NCBI RefSeq assembly: GCF_002135335.1
Contig: NZ_NEGC01000012.1
Coordinates: 1-63,912, forward strand
Direction: 5' to 3'
From: Acinetobacter sp. ANC 4470
Lineage (GTDB): Bacteria > Pseudomonadota > Gammaproteobacteria > Pseudomonadales > Moraxellaceae
Length of the DNA: 63,912 nt
The notes under the pieces were generated by a model. It saw only the letters and a list, made by a program, of their open reading frames with translations. It searched no databases and was not told the DNA's origin. The first letter of the stretch is position 1, and each line of letters starts with the position of its first letter. A program made the translations under genes and the position numbers. Shown piece by piece: positions 27,038-36,230 of this stretch.

Positions 27038-28258
27038 ATGAATGCACCAGTAAATTTAAATCAAACAACAATTCAAACCCTACCAACGGCTACAGGTTTA
27101 GCACTGGATAAAAAACGCTATTGGTGGTTATTAAGCCCTAGTTTACCTGTCATTGGGATGGGGGTTTTAGCAGGTTATCAGTTTGGACCTAAAGCAACGA
27201 AAAAAATCTTTGCTTTAGGTGGGCCGTTATTATTGCATGTGATTATTCCCAGTCTTGATGCCATTGTTGGAGCGGACAATAACAACCCGAGTGATGACCA
27301 AATTTCATCTTTGGTTGCTGATCCTTATTATGACCGTATTGTAAAATTATTTATTCCGTTACAAATGGCAGCCAATGTCTTTGCAGGTTATGTGGTAAGC
27401 CGAAAAACGACCTCGTTGCTTGATCAAATTCTATTGGGGGTTTCGATGGGGGCAATTAATGGTATTGGGGTTAATACTGCACATGAGTTATCACATAGAC
27501 CCCATAAAAAAGACCATTATCTTTCACACGCAACTTTAATGCCGTTGTTTTATAATCATTTTCGTATTGAACATCCGTATGGACACCATAAGCGTGCTGC
27601 AACACCTGAAGATCCTGCATCTTCAAAAATGGGGGAAACCTTTTATGAGTTTTGGCCAAGGACTGTATTTGGCGGGCTTAAATCTGCTGTTGAAATTGAA
27701 AAAAACCGTTTAAAACGTAAAGGTTTATCTTTTTTTAGTCCTCAAAATGAACTGTTTCAAGGTTGGGCAATGAGTACTGGTTTTCATGCCACTATGTTGA
27801 AATTATTTGGTAAAGACATTATTCCATATTTGGCGACACAGGCTTTTTATGGGGTGAGTTTATTTGAAATTATTAACTATATTGAGCATTACGGTTTAAT
27901 GCGTGATCAAAAAGAAGATGGCTCTTATGCACGGACAATGCCAGAACATAGTTGGAATAATAACAACATTACCACCAATTTATTTTTGTATCAGTTACAG
28001 CGCCATTCGGATCATCATGCTTATCCGACACGTCCATTTCAAGCGTTACGTCATTTTGAGCAAGCGCCTGAATTGCCAAGCGGTTATGCAACCATGTTAT
28101 TGCCAGCTTTAGTTCCATCATTATGGTTTAAGATGATGGACAAACGAGTATTTGATCATTACGAAGGTGATTTAAATAAAGCTAATATTCATTCAAAACG
28201 CCGTGCAAAAGTCTTTAAAAAATTTGGTGTGGTTGATCGATTATTGAATAAAGTATAG
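27038..28258 (+). CDS. alkB: Alkane 1-monooxygenase (AlkB/AlkM)
   Basis: 406-residue integral-membrane non-haem diiron hydroxylase, converting n-alkanes to 1-alkanols with rubredoxin as electron donor. All family His boxes are present: NTAHELSHR (H149-H153), EHPYGHH (178-184), the NYIEHYGL motif (280-287) and LQRHSDHHAYPTRPFQ (320-335). About six hydrophobic segments. ATG at 27038 with GGGAAG eight bases upstream. No rubredoxin gene lies in the window, as is usual for Acinetobacter, where it is unlinked. Divergent from the AlkR-like gene. Confidence 0.95.
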   Translation: MNAPVNLNQTTIQTLPTATGLALDKKRYWWLLSPSLPVIGMGVLAGYQFGPKATKKIFALGGPLLLHVIIPSLDAIVGADNNNPSDDQISSLVADPYYDRIVKLFIPLQMAANVFAGYVVSRKTTSLLDQILLGVSMGAINGIGVNTAHELSHRPHKKDHYLSHATLMPLFYNHFRIEHPYGHHKRAATPEDPASSKMGETFYEFWPRTVFGGLKSAVEIEKNRLKRKGLSFFSPQNELFQGWAMSTGFHATMLKLFGKDIIPYLATQAFYGVSLFEIINYIEHYGLMRDQKEDGSYARTMPEHSWNNNNITTNLFLYQLQRHSDHHAYPTRPFQALRHFEQAPELPSGYATMLLPALVPSLWFKMMDKRVFDHYEGDLNKANIHSKRRAKVFKKFGVVDRLLNKV

Positions 28259-28303
28259 ATGCGGTTTACTTAAAATATAATATTCGTGGAATATGGTAAA
28301 TCC

Positions 28304-28337
28304 TTTAAAAAAACCCAGAGACGTACTTCTGGGCTTA
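28304..28337. terminator. Hairpin between alkB and the second repeat copy
   Basis: Stem CCCAGA / TCTGGG (28314-28333). On the minus strand it is followed by GTTTTTTT, a good intrinsic terminator for transcripts coming out of the repeat; on the plus strand only CTTATG follows, so it is a poor terminator for alkB. Confidence 0.6.
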
Positions 28338-28376
28338 TGGATATTAAGCTTTAGTAATTTTAAAAATTTTATTTGT

Positions 28377-28674
28377 ATTAGATAACTTGCATAAGTCAAA
28401 AAATGTTTAATATTCGAGTCTTTAGAATCAGCACTGCCTCATTTTATTGCTTCAGTTTTTATGCCTTTGCATAGGCATTATCTCTACTTTTGAAAGGTCA
28501 AAAGTAGACAAAAACCTTTTATTTCCCATACACGACGTCCTTGTCGTGATGGGAAACGTGTGGCATCCATGCCACACTCATGAATCCAATACCTGCTAAT
28601 TTTTTTTTTAACTTTACTTTACGAAGTACTTGTATTGATCAAAAAATGATTTATGAAAGAAGTCTATTTTGTAT
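28377..28674. repeat. 300-bp structured intergenic repeat, copy 2
   Basis: Second copy of the element at 12415-12714, same orientation. The four hairpins fall at 28461-28478, 28484-28507, 28525-28553 and 28558-28577. The differences from copy 1 lie mainly outside the stems; in hairpin 3 a C-to-T change turns a G-C pair into a G-T pair and so keeps the stem. It lies between alkB and a small membrane-protein gene. The minus-strand 20-codon frame is kept. Confidence 0.85.
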
Positions 28675-28813
28675 AGTATTATTATTTCTAATAACAACTT
28701 AGATTGACTGTTTTGATAAGTATCTGCATTTCACTATGAGTATCAATCTAAGCCTATTGTATTTTCCGACCGACATTAGTCATAGCTATAGTTGATAACT
28801 AAAGGGTAATTAA

Positions 28814-29275
28814 TTGATAAATAATACGTTAAGAATAGCTTTAGTATGGGGGATGGTATGTTTTCTATTGCTTTACCGTACATTTCCCTCCGATGTCGTT
28901 ATATTGGGGCAAGTGTCACAACAATATGGCATACCTATTTGGCAACCTGTAGTAACTTTTATGGCAAATATACTGCTAGCTTTAGTGCCTTTAGGTTGTT
29001 TTTTATTATTAGTACACAAAACTAATGTTAGCAAGTTTTATACCATTACAATACCCTTTATAGTATGGTTCATCAGCCAGTTTTTTCTTATGATAATAGT
29101 ATTAATTATTACATTCAAAATGAGTAAAGAACCACTATATACAGGTGAGTTGCAAAATATTATTACCAATCAACTTGTGAACATGCATTGGTTTTCCAAC
29201 ATACTGATTTCTGCTTTGATAATTATGGTCTGCGGCTATGCTTTTTGGCGTGAACGTAAAACGAAATCTTTTTAA
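28814..29275 (+). CDS. Hypothetical membrane protein
   Basis: 153 residues with four predicted membrane helices (about 8-22, 45-67, 76-100 and 128-146) and a short basic C terminus (WRERKTKSF). No family recognised. Start TTG at 28814 with AAGGG seven bases before it. It lies just beyond the second repeat copy, 140 bases away, and is not clearly part of an operon. Confidence 0.6.
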   Translation: MINNTLRIALVWGMVCFLLLYRTFPSDVVILGQVSQQYGIPIWQPVVTFMANILLALVPLGCFLLLVHKTNVSKFYTITIPFIVWFISQFFLMIIVLIITFKMSKEPLYTGELQNIITNQLVNMHWFSNILISALIIMVCGYAFWRERKTKSF

Positions 29276-29733
29276 TATAAAATTATTAAAAACCAATAAT
29301 CCCTTAAGCTTTTTATTTGAAAAATAATAAGATCTGTTGATATTTACGGTGCAAAAAAATACTGAGTCAGTAAAACTCAATTATCAAACCAAAGTTACTG
29401 CTCGCTTTGAAGCATTTTAGCGGGATTGCAACCCCTTATGATAAGCTAAAATAGAACAATGAAAACTCCGTTGTTCTAACTAGTGTTTTTATTTTGTTGC
29501 TATTATGACATGTCACCAGACTTTAATTAAACGTGTGAAATATTGGTTAAATAATGAGTATGTAACGTCGTAAATTATTACAAAAGCCCATTCGAGAGTG
29601 AATGGGTGACTGTTAAGTTCTTAAAATTTTGATTTATATAAAAATAAAAGTTAAATTTCGAATAAACTGTATTGGGTTGATTTTGGAAAAACCTAATGTC
29701 CCTAAATTAGTTTAAAGCATTCCAATTCAAAGC
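29276..29733. other. Intergenic region with three hairpins
   Basis: 458 bases with no convincing gene. Inverted repeats: TTTTAGC/GCTAAAA (29415-29451), AGAACAA/TTGTTCT (29453-29477) and CCCATTC/GAATGGG (29587-29606). The last one is followed on the minus strand by CTTTTG and probably ends the blaADC transcript. The first two are adjacent and could belong to a small RNA, but I see no promoter that would prove it. Confidence 0.45.
29583..29606 (-). terminator. Probable terminator of blaADC
   Basis: Hairpin CCCATTC / GAATGGG, six-base loop, followed on the minus strand by CTTTTGTAATAATTT, 128 bases past the stop codon of the beta-lactamase gene. The T run is short. Confidence 0.5.
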
Positions 29734-30900
29734 TTATTTACTATTTAATACATTAAAGACTTCATATGCTGCCTTTATTCGCTCTTGATTTGGTATCTTT
29801 TTATTCATCAACATGACCAATCCAAATTTTGCTTCAGGAATAAAGATAACATAGGTACCAAAACCATTGGTAGAACCCGTTTTATGAAAAACTTTAGACT
29901 TTGTCTGAGTCGTATTTTTTTTAACATAATTTGATTGCATAACAACTTTTTCAGAATTACTTTCTTGTAAAATCTCTAAAGTTGTAGGATAAGAAAAAGT
30001 CTCCCACCCAAGTGCTTGTGTCATGTTTCCAAGCTTAAAATATCCTTTATGTGTTTCTAAAATAGCTTTCTTAAAATCAGAGTTAGATTTTTCTGGATTC
30101 AAATTTACATTTAAAAACTTAAGCATATCTGGGAGTGAAGATTTAACACCATATGCTTGAGCATCTAAAGCGCCGGGGCTAACTCTAATAGGGTGGTTCA
30201 TCTGATCATAACCAAAAGCATAATGTTCTTTTTGTGCTTCAGGAACATTGACATAAGTATGATTCAAGTTGAATTTTGGAAAAATTACATTTTCTAATAA
30301 TGATGTAAAAGGAACTTTCATTGATCTTGCTGTTATTTCGCCAAACAATCCTATACTTGGATTTGAATATTGACGATATTGACCAGGGGGATTCTTGATA
30401 TGCCAATTTTGGAAATATTCTAAAACTTGCTCATCTGTTTTTACATTATCTGGAAATTGTAATGGTAAGTTACCACTCGTATAAGTTACTAATTCTAGTA
30501 AGCTAACTTTGTTAATCTCTGATTTTTGTAATTCAGGCCAATATTTACTTGGATGATCTTGGAAAGATAGTTTACCTTGGCTCTTGGCATAAGCACCTGC
30601 TGTTGCAGTAAAAATTTTACTTACAGAACCTAATTCAAAAATAGTCTGGCTATCAACCGCTTTATTATCGATATCAGATTGAATACCATAGTATTGTTCA
30701 TGATTTTCCCCCTTATAAATAACGCCTACTGCCATTCCTAACACGCCATATTTTTCCATAAGTGGCTTAAATGACTGATTGATTGTTGTCTCAATATTGT
30801 CCTTATTTTTTTCCACATCATAGGCATTAGAATAGGTGCTCAATCCTATAGCCAAAGTAAAGAGGCTAAGTCTAAAACCTTTCGTAGTTACAGATAACAT
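29734..30900 (-). CDS. blaADC: Class C beta-lactamase, ADC type
   Basis: 388 residues from ATG at 30900, giving the signal peptide [26 protein letters not shown]; upstream in-frame starts at 30915 and 30918 are less likely. Class C motifs are complete: S-V-S-K in [17 protein letters not shown] in [12 protein letters not shown] and K-T-G in [12 protein letters not shown]. It resembles the intrinsic chromosomal ADC cephalosporinases of Acinetobacter but is clearly divergent from the A. baumannii type as I remember it. No insertion sequence lies upstream, so expression is probably at basal level. Single gene; no ampR neighbour. Confidence 0.93.
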   Translation of the reverse strand: MLSVTTKGFRLSLFTLAIGLSTYSNAYDVEKNKDNIETTINQSFKPLMEKYGVLGMAVGVIYKGENHEQYYGIQSDIDNKAVDSQTIFELGSVSKIFTATAGAYAKSQGKLSFQDHPSKYWPELQKSEINKVSLLELVTYTSGNLPLQFPDNVKTDEQVLEYFQNWHIKNPPGQYRQYSNPSIGLFGEITARSMKVPFTSLLENVIFPKFNLNHTYVNVPEAQKEHYAFGYDQMNHPIRVSPGALDAQAYGVKSSLPDMLKFLNVNLNPEKSNSDFKKAILETHKGYFKLGNMTQALGWETFSYPTTLEILQESNSEKVVMQSNYVKKNTTQTKSKVFHKTGSTNGFGTYVIFIPEAKFGLVMLMNKKIPNQERIKAAYEVFNVLNSK

Positions 30901-31157
30901 TCCTATTATTTCCATCAATTCTACAAGTCGCTATCTTGCCATCTATCTAGAATCTACTCTTTAGTAATTATATTAATTTCCATCCCAATTTAACATAATG
31001 GTGCTTATACGAAATGGGTTGGTAAACCAAAGTAGAAATGTTCACTTTTCGAATAATTAATTAGAGATTAATTTAGGCACAAATAGCCTAAGCAAACTAA
31101 ACATTAACTTTAAAAAAGCATATAATTTAGCAAACCAACTATTTACATCATCAAAAA

Positions 31158-31628
31158 ATGACACCTGCTTGCAAAGTTTTAAAATCAAATAAAATTGAAT
31201 TTTCTATCCATGAATATGAGCATGATACAAATGCTAAAAGTTTTGGACTAGAAGCTGCCAAAAAACTCAATTTAGAAGTACATGAAGTCTTTAAAACTTT
31301 ATTGGTAACAGATAGCAAGAATTACTATGTGGCGGTTTTACCTGTTGCACATCAGTTAAGTTTAAAGAAAATTGCGGTGGCAGTTGGCGCTAAAAAATTA
31401 CAGATGGCAGACCCTAAAGATGCCGAGCGATTAACAGGCTATTTGGTGGGTGGAATTAGTCCAGTAGGGCAGAAAAAGCGTTTAAAAACGGTTGTTGATC
31501 GTTCGGCAGAAGTATTGAACAAAATTTATGTCAGTGGCGGTAAACGAGGTTTAGATATTGGGGTTAAACCACAAGATTTAGTCCAGGTTTTGGGTGCGCA
31601 GTTTGCAGATGTTTTAGATCAAGATTAG
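31158..31628 (+). CDS. ybaK: Cys-tRNA(Pro)/Cys-tRNA(Cys) deacylase YbaK
   Basis: 156 residues of the YbaK/INS domain family, which hydrolyses cysteine mis-charged onto tRNA(Pro) in trans. Recognised by TPACKVLKSNKIEFSIHEYEHD, the conserved VFKTLLV with its Lys, VGAKKLQMADPKDAERLTGYLVGGISPVGQKKRL, and GGKRGLDIGVKPQDL. Full length. Stands alone; no operon partner within 200 bases. Confidence 0.92.
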   Translation: MTPACKVLKSNKIEFSIHEYEHDTNAKSFGLEAAKKLNLEVHEVFKTLLVTDSKNYYVAVLPVAHQLSLKKIAVAVGAKKLQMADPKDAERLTGYLVGGISPVGQKKRLKTVVDRSAEVLNKIYVSGGKRGLDIGVKPQDLVQVLGAQFADVLDQD

Positions 31629-31867
31629 GATGGCTCATAAAGCGAGTCAAAAAATATCTTTATATATGTCATCAGGTTGCTATTTTTTATTCTGAATTTT
31701 GATAAAAAATAAATCATGAATGAGGTGTTAACATGTGGATGAAGTAATTTAATCTGATAAAAGCTGAATATAATTCACTACTGGCGGAATATTCCTAAAT
31801 CAACAGATTAAGCAAGTAAACAACATCCATGCTTTAATAACAAGGTTGAATTTAAAGTGATTGACGC

Positions 31868-32497
31868 GTGTTTTTAAAACCATCTACACCAGTTGTTCCT
31901 ACACTTGCAGGGGATTATCCTGAATGGCACCGTGGTCGTGAGAATTTTTCATTGTGGTACATCGAAATTGAGCATCCAGAATTATTAGATTATTTAAATC
32001 AACTACGTGCAGATTTTTCCAATTTTTTATATACGCCGAATAATCGCCAATTTCATATTACTTTATTTGTGTGTGGTTTTATAACTGAACAAAATCCAGT
32101 TTTGGATGATGATTTTGGCATTGAAAAACTGCATCAACACATTCAAGATTTAACCTATCGTTTTCCCAAGAAAATTCAATTAAAAACTGGTCGTATCAAT
32201 AGCTTTGAGAGTGCTTTATTTGTCGAAATTATTGATGAAGACAATGTACTTTTAAAAGTGCGTAATATACTTGGACAAAGTTGCCAAGAAATAGCACCTC
32301 TTGATTATTGTCCACATCTGACTTTAGGTTTGTATCGTCAAAATTTTAATAGTGATTCAGTTTTTAATCATATTAAAAGCATAGAACAAAAAAGCTTTGA
32401 ATTTTCAGTGGATCAACTGACATTTGGTACATATCAGGCAAAAATATTACAAGGTCAGCTCTATTCATTTCAGCAATTTAAATTGGAAAATGCATGA
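31868..32497 (+). CDS. 2H phosphoesterase superfamily protein (2'-5' RNA ligase-like)
   Basis: 209 residues with the two HxT motifs of 2H phosphoesterases: FHITLF (about residue 59) and PHLTLG (about 150), the two catalytic His/Thr pairs. Family members hydrolyse 2',3'-cyclic nucleotide bonds or ligate RNA. GTG at 31868 is the only possible start, since a TGA lies in frame two codons before. Its stop overlaps the cobU start by four bases (ATGA), which implies translational coupling with the cobalamin genes. A direct role in cobalamin nucleotide-loop synthesis is not known to me. Confidence 0.78.
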   Translation: MFLKPSTPVVPTLAGDYPEWHRGRENFSLWYIEIEHPELLDYLNQLRADFSNFLYTPNNRQFHITLFVCGFITEQNPVLDDDFGIEKLHQHIQDLTYRFPKKIQLKTGRINSFESALFVEIIDEDNVLLKVRNILGQSCQEIAPLDYCPHLTLGLYRQNFNSDSVFNHIKSIEQKSFEFSVDQLTFGTYQAKILQGQLYSFQQFKLENA

Positions 32498-33012
32498 TGC
32501 AACTTATTCTAGGTGGTGCGCGTTCGGGTAAAAGTCGCTTTGCAGAACAAACAGCAAAAGATTCAAATCTCAACGTGACGTATATTGCAACGGCACAGGC
32601 ATCCGATCGTGAAATGCAGGCGCGTATTGATCACCATCAAGCGCAACGACCAAAACATTGGACTGTGATTGAAGAGCCTTTATATCTAGCCGATTGTTTA
32701 ATCGAGCTTGATCAACCCAATCAAGTGATTCTTGTCGATTGTCTCACTTTGTGGATGAGCAATTTGTTGATGCATGAAAATGCTGAACTACAAATGCAGG
32801 AATGTCTCAAATTATTAAATATTATTCCGATATTACAGTCAGAGCTTATTTTAGTCAGTAATGAAACGGGTTTAGGTATCATTCCGATGGGTGAAATTAG
32901 CCGTAGGTTTGTTGATGAATCTGGGCGTTTGCATCAACAGTTGGGGGAAATTGCCGAGAAAGTTGTATTTTGTGTTGCGGGTTTTCCCATGATTTTAAAA
33001 GGAGAGAAATAA
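32494..33012 (+). CDS. cobU: Adenosylcobinamide kinase / adenosylcobinamide-phosphate guanylyltransferase
   Basis: 172 residues. Phosphorylates adenosylcobinamide and transfers GMP to it, giving AdoCbi-GDP. P-loop LILGGARSGKS at the N terminus, the IDHHQAQRPKHW segment carrying the guanylylation His, VILVDCLTLWMSNLL and the GLGIIPMGEISRRFVDESGRLHQ motif are all present. Starts four bases inside the 2H gene and its stop overlaps the cobT start by one base, so the operon is tightly coupled. Confidence 0.95.
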   Translation: MMQLILGGARSGKSRFAEQTAKDSNLNVTYIATAQASDREMQARIDHHQAQRPKHWTVIEEPLYLADCLIELDQPNQVILVDCLTLWMSNLLMHENAELQMQECLKLLNIIPILQSELILVSNETGLGIIPMGEISRRFVDESGRLHQQLGEIAEKVVFCVAGFPMILKGEK

Positions 33013-34064
33013 TGAACTGGTGGTTGGATGCGTGTAAAAAGCCAAGTGCGGAAGCAAAACAATTGGCGGAAGAACGTCAATTACAACTGACCAAACCAAC
33101 AGGTTCATTATCTGAACTTGAAAATACCGCGGTGCAATTGGCAAGTTTACAAGATAATCCACGTCCAAATGTAGATCGACCTTGGATCACCATTTTTGCA
33201 GGTGATCATGGTGTGATGGAAGAAAATATTTCTGCCTATCCACAAGCGGTAACACGCCAAATGCTACAAAATTTCACTACTGGCGGTGCGTGTATTAGTG
33301 TGATTGCCAAAGAATATCATGCAAAACTGCAAGTGATTGACTGCGGTTCAGTGGGTGATGTCTATGAATATGTAGGCGTAGAACGTCATTGCATTATTTC
33401 GGGCACAGCGAACTTTGCTAAACAGGTTGCTATGACAGAGGAGCAATGTATAGCAGCGATGGATCTGGGGCGTAAAAGTGTTGAAGCTGCTGTGGCTTAT
33501 GGTGCGTCTATTTATGTCGCAGGGGAAATGGGCATTGGCAATACCTGTTCAGCTTCAACAGTTGCATGTTTTTTATTGAATGAACCTGCGGAGCAATTAA
33601 CAGGTGTTGGAACGGGTATTCGTGAAGAACAGCTCATTCATAAGAAAAATGTGATTAATCAGGCTTTGGCTTTGCATCAAGACTATGTTGCGCAAGATGC
33701 CTTTAAAGCATTGTGCGCAGTTGGTGGCTTGGAAATAGCTGCCATGACAGGTGCTTATATCCGCTGTGCCCAACTTGGGCTCCCTATAGTGGTTGATGGT
33801 TTTATTACTACGGTTTCAGCACTGGTGGCAGTCCGTTTAAATCCAGCAGTTCGTGAGTGGATGTTGTTTGGACACCAATCAGCAGAATATGGTCATCGTC
33901 GATTATTAGAAGAACTTCAGGCAAATCCATTACTCAAATTGAACCTACGTTTGGGAGAAGGCAGTGGTGCAGGGGCTTCCTTAGGGCTGATTAAACTGGC
34001 ATGTAGTCTTCATAATCATATGGCAACTTTTGCAGAAGCTGCTGTGGTTGGTGAAAAAGTTTAA
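33012..34064 (+). CDS. cobT: Nicotinate-nucleotide--dimethylbenzimidazole phosphoribosyltransferase
   Basis: 350 residues from ATG at 33012, with GGAGAG six bases upstream; a longer frame to 32970 overlaps cobU and is rejected. The enzyme makes alpha-ribazole phosphate from dimethylbenzimidazole and nicotinate mononucleotide. Signature segments are LTKPTGSLSELE, FAGDHGVMEENISAYP, GEMGIGNTCSAS and LRLGEGSGAGASLGL, which holds the catalytic Glu. Second cobalamin gene of the operon. Confidence 0.95.
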   Translation: MNWWLDACKKPSAEAKQLAEERQLQLTKPTGSLSELENTAVQLASLQDNPRPNVDRPWITIFAGDHGVMEENISAYPQAVTRQMLQNFTTGGACISVIAKEYHAKLQVIDCGSVGDVYEYVGVERHCIISGTANFAKQVAMTEEQCIAAMDLGRKSVEAAVAYGASIYVAGEMGIGNTCSASTVACFLLNEPAEQLTGVGTGIREEQLIHKKNVINQALALHQDYVAQDAFKALCAVGGLEIAAMTGAYIRCAQLGLPIVVDGFITTVSALVAVRLNPAVREWMLFGHQSAEYGHRRLLEELQANPLLKLNLRLGEGSGAGASLGLIKLACSLHNHMATFAEAAVVGEKV

Positions 34065-34093
34065 CTACAGAATGATTCCATAGGATATTGCAG

Positions 34094-34702
34094 ATGTTAA
34101 AGATTGATCTATTACGTCATGGTGAAACGACTTTAAGTCATACCTTGCGGGGTTCTACAGATGATGACTTAACCGAATTAGGTTGGTCGCAGATGCAGAA
34201 AACCATAGATCAGTCTTTACAGGCTTCTATACAACAACAGGCAGAATGGGATGTGATTTTTAGTTCCCCCTTAAAACGCTGCCGTTTATTTGCCGAAACT
34301 GTCGCAGTACAACAACACAAACCGATTATTTATGATGCAGATTTACAAGAAATGCATTTTGGCGATTGGGAAGCACTGCCGACTCAAGTCATTTATGAAA
34401 ATGAACCTGAATTACTGGCAAATTTTTGGCAACAACCGACTGTATTTACGCCGCCCAATGCAGAAAATATGCAAAATTTTCATCAGCGAATCGCTAAAAG
34501 CATGATCAATATGCAACAACAGATGTTGGAAAATGGTTGGCAACATGCTTTGGTGGTAACGCATGGCGGCGTGATTAAGCTGCTTAAATGCATCGCTTTG
34601 AATCATAGATTAGATGATATTCTCAAAATGAGCGCAGAATTGGGACAACTCAATTCCTTTGAAGTTCATGAAGATACTTCAATTCATTTGCTCAAGGAAT
34701 AA
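34094..34702 (+). CDS. cobC: Histidine phosphatase, probably alpha-ribazole phosphatase
   Basis: 202 residues from ATG at 34094, with AGGA eight bases before it. Histidine phosphatase superfamily: catalytic LLRHGET at residues 6-12, IFSSPLKRCRLFAE, HFGDWEAL and VVTHGGVIKLL carry the active-site residues. Position between cobT and cobS makes it the likely alpha-ribazole-5'-phosphate phosphatase. Ends two bases before cobS. Confidence 0.88.
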   Translation: MLKIDLLRHGETTLSHTLRGSTDDDLTELGWSQMQKTIDQSLQASIQQQAEWDVIFSSPLKRCRLFAETVAVQQHKPIIYDADLQEMHFGDWEALPTQVIYENEPELLANFWQQPTVFTPPNAENMQNFHQRIAKSMINMQQQMLENGWQHALVVTHGGVIKLLKCIALNHRLDDILKMSAELGQLNSFEVHEDTSIHLLKE

Positions 34703-34704
34703 TA

Positions 34705-35460
34705 ATGACACCATTTTTGATTGCTTTACAGTTTCTGACGACATTTCCGATTCAGTTAAAAGAAATGCCAAGCAAACAGCAAAATGCTCAATCTTTGCTG
34801 TTTTATCCCCTGATTGGTTTGATTATTGGTGCAATCTTATTTGTCATAGCTTCGTTATTACATGTACTACCCATTATTTTACTCAGTAGTTTAATTTTAG
34901 TGGTTTGGATTTGGCTAACAGGCGGCTTACATCTAGATGGACTGGCGGATACAGCAGATGCCTGGGTCGGTGGTTTTGGCGACAAAGAACGTACTTTAGC
35001 AATCATGAAAGATCCAAGCTGTGGACCAATTGGGGTACTCAGTTTAATTATTTTATGTTTGATTAAATGGTCGGCCATTTATGTACTGATTGAACAACAA
35101 AACTATAGTGCCTTGATCCTTTTTCCAATATTAGGCCGTTTAGCACCACTATTTTTATTTTTAACCACGCAATACGTGCGTGAAAAAGGTTTAGGTTCTT
35201 CGATTGCAGAATTTATTCCTAAAACTACGGCTGTAATGATTTTTGCACTGTGTTTACTGGCTGCAGCTTATTTCTCTTTAGCAGGTATTTTTACGGCAAT
35301 GGTTTTTATAGTGACCTTGGTTTATTTACGTCGTAAATTTATGCAGCGGATTGGCGGTATTACTGGAGATACAGTAGGCGCAAGTATTGAAATTTGTGAA
35401 ACTGTTAGTGTATTGGGTTTTGTATTATTAAGTTTTTATTTGCCTTTAAGTTGGGTATAA
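34705..35460 (+). CDS. cobS: Adenosylcobinamide-GDP ribazoletransferase (cobalamin synthase)
   Basis: 251-residue integral membrane enzyme that joins AdoCbi-GDP with alpha-ribazole (or its phosphate) to finish cobalamin. Recognised by ALQFLTTFPI at the N terminus, the conserved TGGLHLDGLADTADAWVGG and RIGGITGDTVGASIEICE near the C terminus, with about six helices. Last gene of the operon. With cobU, cobT and cobC this is the complete nucleotide-loop pathway, enough for cobinamide salvage; no corrin-ring genes lie in the window. Confidence 0.95.
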   Translation: MTPFLIALQFLTTFPIQLKEMPSKQQNAQSLLFYPLIGLIIGAILFVIASLLHVLPIILLSSLILVVWIWLTGGLHLDGLADTADAWVGGFGDKERTLAIMKDPSCGPIGVLSLIILCLIKWSAIYVLIEQQNYSALILFPILGRLAPLFLFLTTQYVREKGLGSSIAEFIPKTTAVMIFALCLLAAAYFSLAGIFTAMVFIVTLVYLRRKFMQRIGGITGDTVGASIEICETVSVLGFVLLSFYLPLSWV

Positions 35461-35527
35461 GTTTTTACTGAATTAAGCGTAATTAAACTAGATAAAATTA
35501 CGCCTATATTTAAAACTGAATATTCCA

Positions 35528-36220
35528 TTATAAGTAAGTTACAGTAAATTGAATGATTATCGGGCCGAGTAAAACCATAAAAATACCCGCCAAGACCATG
35601 GTTAAACAAGCCACTACGCCTTCTTCGCGGTGGCGCATAAAGGCTTTATTAGTCCCAAAACCATGTGCAGAATTCCCCAATGAAGCACCTTGGGCAAATC
35701 GTGAATTAAGCTTTAGGCCAAGCAAAATAAGATCGCCTATAGCAACACCAACAATGCCCGTAATCATGGTAAATAAAATTACCAGTTCAACCGATCCACC
35801 AATATTTGAAGTCAGTTCCATTGCAAAAGGTGTGGAAATAGAACGTGCCATTAAGCTGTAGGATGTTTCTTGGTTAAAACTAAATAACTTTGCCAAATAA
35901 AATGAACTCATCACACCAGCAAGCATTCCAATGATAATCCCCAAACTGATTGCAAGAGCATGTTCTTTAATCACTTGCCGATATTCATAAATAGGAATAG
36001 CAAATGCAATTGTTGCAGGACCGAGCATCCATATAATCCATTGGCTTTCAATCATGTAAGTCTCGTAGGAAATATGAAACATCAGCATAAATACAATGAT
36101 AATAAAGGGTACAAAAATCCCTGGAGCTAAAAGCATATAGGGGTGTTTTTTATGGAGCTTTTTAACCAATACATAGCAAAGGAATGTGCCAATAAAGCAT
36201 AGAATTGCAATTAAATTCAT
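35528..36220 (-). CDS. lrgB: LrgB/CidB family protein
   Basis: 230-residue membrane protein with seven or so helices. Typical LrgB segments are MLGPATIAFAIPIYEYRQVIK, MARSISTPFAMELTSNIGGS and QGASLGNSAHGFGTNKA. LrgAB/CidAB proteins are described as holin/antiholin-like modulators of murein hydrolase activity, and in other bacteria as pyruvate or glycolate transporters. Ten bases downstream of the LrgA-like gene, so an operon. Confidence 0.88.
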   Translation of the reverse strand: MNLIAILCFIGTFLCYVLVKKLHKKHPYMLLAPGIFVPFIIIVFMLMFHISYETYMIESQWIIWMLGPATIAFAIPIYEYRQVIKEHALAISLGIIIGMLAGVMSSFYLAKLFSFNQETSYSLMARSISTPFAMELTSNIGGSVELVILFTMITGIVGVAIGDLILLGLKLNSRFAQGASLGNSAHGFGTNKAFMRHREEGVVACLTMVLAGIFMVLLGPIIIQFTVTYL

Positions 36221-36230
36221 TTTATTTTTC

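Noticed and set aside
31629..31867. Possible cobalamin riboswitch before the cobalamin operon
   Set aside because: No B12 box (GCCACTG or AGCCAGGAGACC type) or matching fold could be found in the 239 bases upstream.
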